Source of the DNA: Candidatus Brocadiales bacterium
GTDB taxonomy: Bacteria > Planctomycetota > Brocadiia > Brocadiales > Bathyanammoxibiaceae
Assembly: GCA_030586765.1 (NCBI GenBank)
Contig: JAUQZZ010000081.1
Coordinates: forward strand, 1-8,840
Length of the DNA stretch: 8,840 bases
Direction of reading: 5' to 3'
In this document: positions 5,629 to 8,840 of the stretch, piece after piece
Layout: every line of letters begins with the position of its first letter
How positions within the stretch are numbered: the first letter of the stretch is position 1
Program-made: the position numbers and the translations under genes
The notes under the pieces: model-generated
What the model was told of the DNA's origin: nothing
What the model saw: only the letters and a program-made list of their open reading frames with translations
Database searches by the model: none

Positions 5629-6786
5629 ATGAAGGTAATATTAGAATCCTCTGAGTTGCTGGATATCTTGGAGAAGGTGGAACAAGGGGAGAGACTAAGT
5701 AGAGAGGATGGACTCGCACTCTACAGGTCGAAGGACCTCCTTCTTATTGGTCATATGGCCAACATAGTGAGGCAGAGGAGGAACGGTGACAAGACCTTCT
5801 ATGTGGTAAATCGGCACATAAATTACACGAACGTGTGCAAGAACAGGTGCAAATTCTGCGCCTTCTCCAGGGACGAGGGAGAAAAAGGGGCCTACGCCAT
5901 GGATATAGGCCAAGTCCTCCAGGAAGCCGAAGGAGTGGTAAAACAAGGTGCCACGGAGATACATATTGTAGGAGGGCTACACCCAAAGTTGGGATTCGAT
6001 TATTACCTAGAGATGTTGGCCAGGCTACACGAGCGATTTCCAGAGGTACACCTACAGGCCTTTACCGCTGTTGAGATAGCTCATATAGCAGAAAGGGCGG
6101 GTCTTTCTTTAAGAGAGACCCTAAGGGAGCTTAGAGATGCAGGGCTGGGTTCTATCCCAGGAGGAGGAGCGGAGGTCTTCTCTATCAGGGTGCGGACGGA
6201 ACTCTGTGCAGAGAAACTCTCTGGGGAGGACTGGCTGGAGGTTATGCGCCAGGCCCATAAAATAGGCCTAAAAAGTAACGCTACCATGCTTTATGGTCAT
6301 GTGGAAACCTCGGCGGAGAGGATAGACCATCTACTTAAGCTCCGAAGTCTACAGGATGAGACTGGAGGGTTTATGAGCTTCATTCCTCTGGCCTTCCATT
6401 CAGACAATACCTTCTTAAAGGGACATCCACGAACAACAGCCTTACTAGACCTTAAGACCTTGTCCATCAGTCGGCTCATGTTAGATAATTTTCCCCACAT
6501 AAAGGCCTTCTGGGTTATGCTGGGAGTAAAGTTAGCCCAGGTTTCTTTGGATTTTGGTGTGGATGATATAGACGGCACTGTGGTACAAGAAAAGATTACC
6601 CATTCTGCAGGGGCCGACACCCCGGAGGAACTCTCGGTGGAAGAAATAGTAAGACTTATTGAGGAAACAGGCCATAGGCCTGTAGAGAGAGATACCTTGT
6701 ATAGAGAGATAGTCAGGCCCCAGAGCAGGTTGGGCCCTGGTTGGCAGATAATGGAGGCGCAGGCTCCTTATGGAGGGGTTTCATAA
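5629..6786 (+). CDS. mqnE: Aminofutalosine synthase, radical SAM enzyme of menaquinone synthesis
   Basis: This 385-residue cytosolic enzyme fits MqnE, which uses S-adenosylmethionine and a 4Fe-4S cluster to join the adenosyl group to the enolpyruvyl benzoate made by MqnA, giving aminofutalosine. The cluster motif is C70-x3-C74-x2-C77 (CKNRCKFC). Further family marks are HIVGGLHP (112-119), AFTAVEI (144-150) and IPGGGAE (176-182); these favour MqnE over the related MqnC cyclase. Length is normal for the family. The start is set by AGGAGGG (5619-5625), 3 nt before ATG. It ends 4 nt before the probable start of the flavin oxidoreductase gene and its last codons carry that gene's ribosome binding site, so the two are probably cotranscribed and translationally coupled. 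Other futalosine-pathway genes are not in the window. Presence of this gene implies menaquinone-based respiration. Confidence 0.9.
   Translation: MKVILESSELLDILEKVEQGERLSREDGLALYRSKDLLLIGHMANIVRQRRNGDKTFYVVNRHINYTNVCKNRCKFCAFSRDEGEKGAYAMDIGQVLQEAEGVVKQGATEIHIVGGLHPKLGFDYYLEMLARLHERFPEVHLQAFTAVEIAHIAERAGLSLRETLRELRDAGLGSIPGGGAEVFSIRVRTELCAEKLSGEDWLEVMRQAHKIGLKSNATMLYGHVETSAERIDHLLKLRSLQDETGGFMSFIPLAFHSDNTFLKGHPRTTALLDLKTLSISRLMLDNFPHIKAFWVMLGVKLAQVSLDFGVDDIDGTVVQEKITHSAGADTPEELSVEEIVRLIEETGHRPVERDTLYREIVRPQSRLGPGWQIMEAQAPYGGVS
6772..6778 (+). promoter_or_regulatory. Ribosome binding site of the flavin oxidoreductase gene, inside the mqnE end
   Basis: GGAGGGG lies in the last codons of mqnE, 12 nt before the ATG at 6791, slightly longer than usual. 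The in-frame ATG at 6770 has no such site in front, so 6791 is preferred. Confidence 0.5.
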
Positions 6787-6790
6787 GAAT

Positions 6791-8716
6791 ATGACGGCAT
6801 TCCCTACACTTTTTAGTCCCTTCCGCATAGGGTCCATGGAGATAAGGAACCGAATAGTTATGCCTGCCATGGAGACCCATCTTTGCGATAAAGAAGGTTT
6901 TGTTACCAAAGAGCTTATCTCTTACTATAGAGAAAGGGCAAAAGGTGGAGTAGGCTATATTACCGTGGAGAATACCTCTGTTGATCCAGCTGGCAGGATT
7001 AATGATGGTATGATATGCATCCACGAAGACAGATACATCCAGGGCCTTACGAAGCTGGTGGATGAGGTACACAAGGTAGGAGGAAAACTTGTTATACAGT
7101 TGAATCATGCGGGTAAGGAGGCCCTCACCTATTTTACTGGCCAGGGGGTCGTTGCCCCTTCTGCCATCCCTAGCCCCCTGACCAGGACCATGCCCCTGGA
7201 GCTCTCCACCAAAGGGGTGGGGGACACCGTTGAAAGATTTGCTCAAGCAGCGCAGAGGGTATTAAAGATCGGGGCAGATGGCCTTGAAATCCATATGGCT
7301 CATGGTTACCTGGTTAGCCAGTTCTTATCCCCGGAGAGCAATATAAGAACTGACATTTATGGGGGGGATACTGGAGGTAGGGCAAGATTTGCCAGGGAGA
7401 TAGTGGAGGCCATAAGGGCGAGGATACCAAGGGATTACCCTTTAATATGCAGGATAAGTGCCGACGAATACACAGAGAAGGGCCTTAAACTAGAGGAAAG
7501 CAAGGTGATAGCTAGGATACTGGAGGAGGCTGGGGCCAGTGCCATCCATGTATCGGCTTGTAACAGCACCTCGGCCTTCTACAACATACCTTGCTACTAT
7601 TTGGAAGAGGGATGCTTTATTCACCTGGCAGCCGGGGTAAAGTCTGTGGTAAAGGTGCCGGTAATTGCCGTGGGCAGGGTCCTGAGGCCAGCTATGGCAG
7701 AAAAGATACTCCAGGAAGGTAAGGCAGACCTGGTCAGTATGGGTAGGGCTTTAATTGCAGACCCCGACCTTCCCAGGAAGGCCGGAGAGGGGCGACTAGA
7801 GGATATACGCCCCTGCATATCCTGCAACCGTTGCATAGAGAGTGTAGCGGAGGGGAAGCTCGTCTGCACGGTAAATCCTCACATTGGTAAGGAGTGGGAG
7901 CTAGAAGAGATGCCCAGGCCCAGGCCAAAGAGGGTGCTGGTAGTTGGGGGAGGGCCTGCAGGGCTTTCTGCTGCGGCTACTGCTGGGGAATTAGGCCATA
8001 AGGTATGGCTTTGGGAAAAGGATACTGACCTGGGAGGCAAGTATCGTTATGCCTCCATGGCTCCTAGAAAGGAGGACATGAAGAAGTTTTTGGAGTACCT
8101 CATACGCCAGACGAAGAGATACGCTGTAAAAATAGAATGTGATAAAGAGGCCACTGTAGATGCAATAAGACAGTTCGCCCCCGATGCTGTCATTCTGGCC
8201 TATGGCTCTAAGGACGAGTTCTTGGATATCCCAGGCGCTATGAATAATAATCTTTTTGAGATAAAGGAGGCCTTCAGTAAGGCCACTAAGCTAGGGGAAA
8301 AGGTGGCTATTATTGGTGGTGGACCAGAGGGATGTGAACTGGGGGATTTCCTCCTATCTAAGGGTAAGAAGGTGACTATAATTGAGATGCGGAGGATGCT
8401 TGGTATAGGTCTCGTGGCGCATCCCCGCTTCCACATCTCTATAAGGCTCAAGAATGGGGGCGCACAGATACTTACAAATACCAAGGTAGTGGAAGTAGGG
8501 CATGGTTATGTTGTAGTGAACAGGAGGGGTGAAAACAGTCAGAGGTTAGAAGGCTTTGATTGTATAGTCGTGTCCTGTCTTCATAAGCCCAATGAGTCGC
8601 TAGTAGGGCCCATTAAGGATGTGGCAAAAGAGGTTTATCTTGCAGGGGATGCCCGTGAGGGGCGAACAGCCCTGGAAGCGGTCTCAGATGGGGCAGAGAT
8701 AGCCCTCAAGCTCTAG
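6791..8716 (+). CDS. NADH:flavin oxidoreductase / enoate-reductase type, FMN-4Fe4S-FAD enzyme
   Basis: This 641-residue protein has the full plan of the 2,4-dienoyl-CoA reductase, 2-enoate reductase and BaiCD/BaiH family. An old-yellow-enzyme FMN barrel (about 1-335) shows FSPFRIGSMEIRNRIVMP, QLNHAG (103-108) and HMAHGYLVSQFLSP with the probable catalytic Y173. A 4Fe-4S motif follows (C342, C345, C348, C359), then an NAD(P)H/FAD domain with GGGPAG (386-391), GGGPEG (509-514) and AGDA (618-621). Electrons would pass from NAD(P)H via FAD and the cluster to FMN, reducing an activated C=C bond. I do not see the GWHE sequence with the second catalytic histidine of FadH after the strand near residue 252, so dienoyl-CoA is not favoured; the substrate is unknown. 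The gene is coupled to mqnE, which could mean a role near quinone metabolism, but this is inference. An in-frame ATG at 6770 would add 7 residues. A strong terminator follows. Confidence 0.9.
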   Translation: MTAFPTLFSPFRIGSMEIRNRIVMPAMETHLCDKEGFVTKELISYYRERAKGGVGYITVENTSVDPAGRINDGMICIHEDRYIQGLTKLVDEVHKVGGKLVIQLNHAGKEALTYFTGQGVVAPSAIPSPLTRTMPLELSTKGVGDTVERFAQAAQRVLKIGADGLEIHMAHGYLVSQFLSPESNIRTDIYGGDTGGRARFAREIVEAIRARIPRDYPLICRISADEYTEKGLKLEESKVIARILEEAGASAIHVSACNSTSAFYNIPCYYLEEGCFIHLAAGVKSVVKVPVIAVGRVLRPAMAEKILQEGKADLVSMGRALIADPDLPRKAGEGRLEDIRPCISCNRCIESVAEGKLVCTVNPHIGKEWELEEMPRPRPKRVLVVGGGPAGLSAAATAGELGHKVWLWEKDTDLGGKYRYASMAPRKEDMKKFLEYLIRQTKRYAVKIECDKEATVDAIRQFAPDAVILAYGSKDEFLDIPGAMNNNLFEIKEAFSKATKLGEKVAIIGGGPEGCELGDFLLSKGKKVTIIEMRRMLGIGLVAHPRFHISIRLKNGGAQILTNTKVVEVGHGYVVVNRRGENSQRLEGFDCIVVSCLHKPNESLVGPIKDVAKEVYLAGDAREGRTALEAVSDGAEIALKL

Positions 8717-8737
8717 GTTTAAGGCATAGGCGCGATC

Positions 8738-8767
8738 AAAATGCGGTCAGTAGCCGCATTTTTATTT
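8738..8767 (+). terminator. Intrinsic terminator of the mqnE-oxidoreductase unit
   Basis: aaaatgcgg (8738-8746) and ccgcatttt (8754-8762) form a perfect 9-bp stem with a 7-nt loop, followed by a T-rich tail (ttttt overlapping the stem end, then atttt-like bases). It lies 22 bases after the stop codon and fits a standard rho-independent terminator. Confidence 0.85.
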
Positions 8768-8770
8768 AAT

Positions 8771-8788
8771 GAGACCTCTGCAAAACAC
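8771..8788 (+). repeat. Copy of the gagacc...aaacac end sequence
   Basis: The 18 bases gagacctctgcaaaacac match the left arm of the inverted repeat at 2109-2126 in 15 positions. No inverted partner is visible before the window ends. It may be one end of a repeat or mobile element running off the window. Confidence 0.4.
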
Positions 8789-8795
8789 TACAAAT

Positions 8796-8831
8796 GTCAT
8801 TCTGAGTCCGCCGCTGGCGGACGAAGAATCT
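8796..8831. repeat. Dispersed repeat gtcattctgag...cgaagaatc with a palindrome in the middle
   Basis: The outer blocks gtcattctgag (8796-8806) and cgaagaatc (from 8822) match the repeat at 571-595. Between them a palindrome, gtccgcc/ggcggac (8806-8812, 8816-8822), replaces the short middle seen in the first copy. Confidence 0.6.
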
Positions 8832-8840
8832 CTTATGTAG

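Noticed and set aside
5629..6786. Cyclase MqnC or F420 synthase subunit instead of MqnE
   Set aside because: The GGLHP, AFTAVEI and IPGGGAE sequences together fit MqnE best; the related radical SAM enzymes have different residues at these places.
6770..6790. ATG 6770 as the start of the flavin oxidoreductase
   Set aside because: It lacks a ribosome binding site, and the bases following it are themselves the best binding site for ATG 6791. Family proteins begin close to the PTLFSPFRIG segment.

Overview
The window reads as chromosomal bacterial DNA, with every recognised gene on the + strand: the 3' end of a defence-type gene, a tRNA-maturation gene, two paralogous TPR genes, and a two-gene unit joining a menaquinone-pathway radical SAM enzyme to an iron-sulfur flavin oxidoreductase. 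Shine-Dalgarno sequences, sigma70-like promoters and a class II CCA-adding enzyme point to Bacteria. The futalosine-type menaquinone gene, an oxygen-sensitive type of flavoenzyme, heavy AGG/AGA and ATA codon use, and dispersed repeats of the 'GTCATTCTGAG' type suggest an anaerobe from a lineage such as Chloroflexota, Nitrospirota or the former Deltaproteobacteria. I cannot settle the phylum from this sequence alone.

Layout: positions 1-359 hold the AT-rich C-terminal end of a GmrSD/DUF1524-type nuclease. Positions 360-691 carry no gene but contain a string of palindromic repeats and a good sigma70 promoter. Positions 692-2047 encode a tRNA nucleotidyltransferase with an HD domain. The gap at 2048-2220 has a promoter-like box and a nested fold-back repeat reaching to just before the next start. 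Positions 2221-4287 encode an 18-repeat TPR protein and 4455-5453 an 8-repeat TPR protein, both with hydrophobic N-termini. Positions 5629-6786 encode aminofutalosine synthase (mqnE). Positions 6791-8716 encode an NADH:flavin oxidoreductase of the enoate-reductase type, probably cotranscribed with mqnE. A clear intrinsic terminator follows at 8738-8767, and the window ends in more dispersed repeats.

The genes do not form one pathway. The firm functional unit is mqnE plus the flavin oxidoreductase. The most unusual content is the repeat landscape. Three non-coding elements share one architecture (GTAG, hairpin, hairpin, CTAC) while their arm sequences differ. One of them supplies the stop codon of the upstream nuclease gene. 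Another sits inside a larger inverted repeat whose right arm contains the likely ribosome binding site of the first TPR gene. A related single hairpin lies inside the signal-peptide-like coding region of the second TPR gene.
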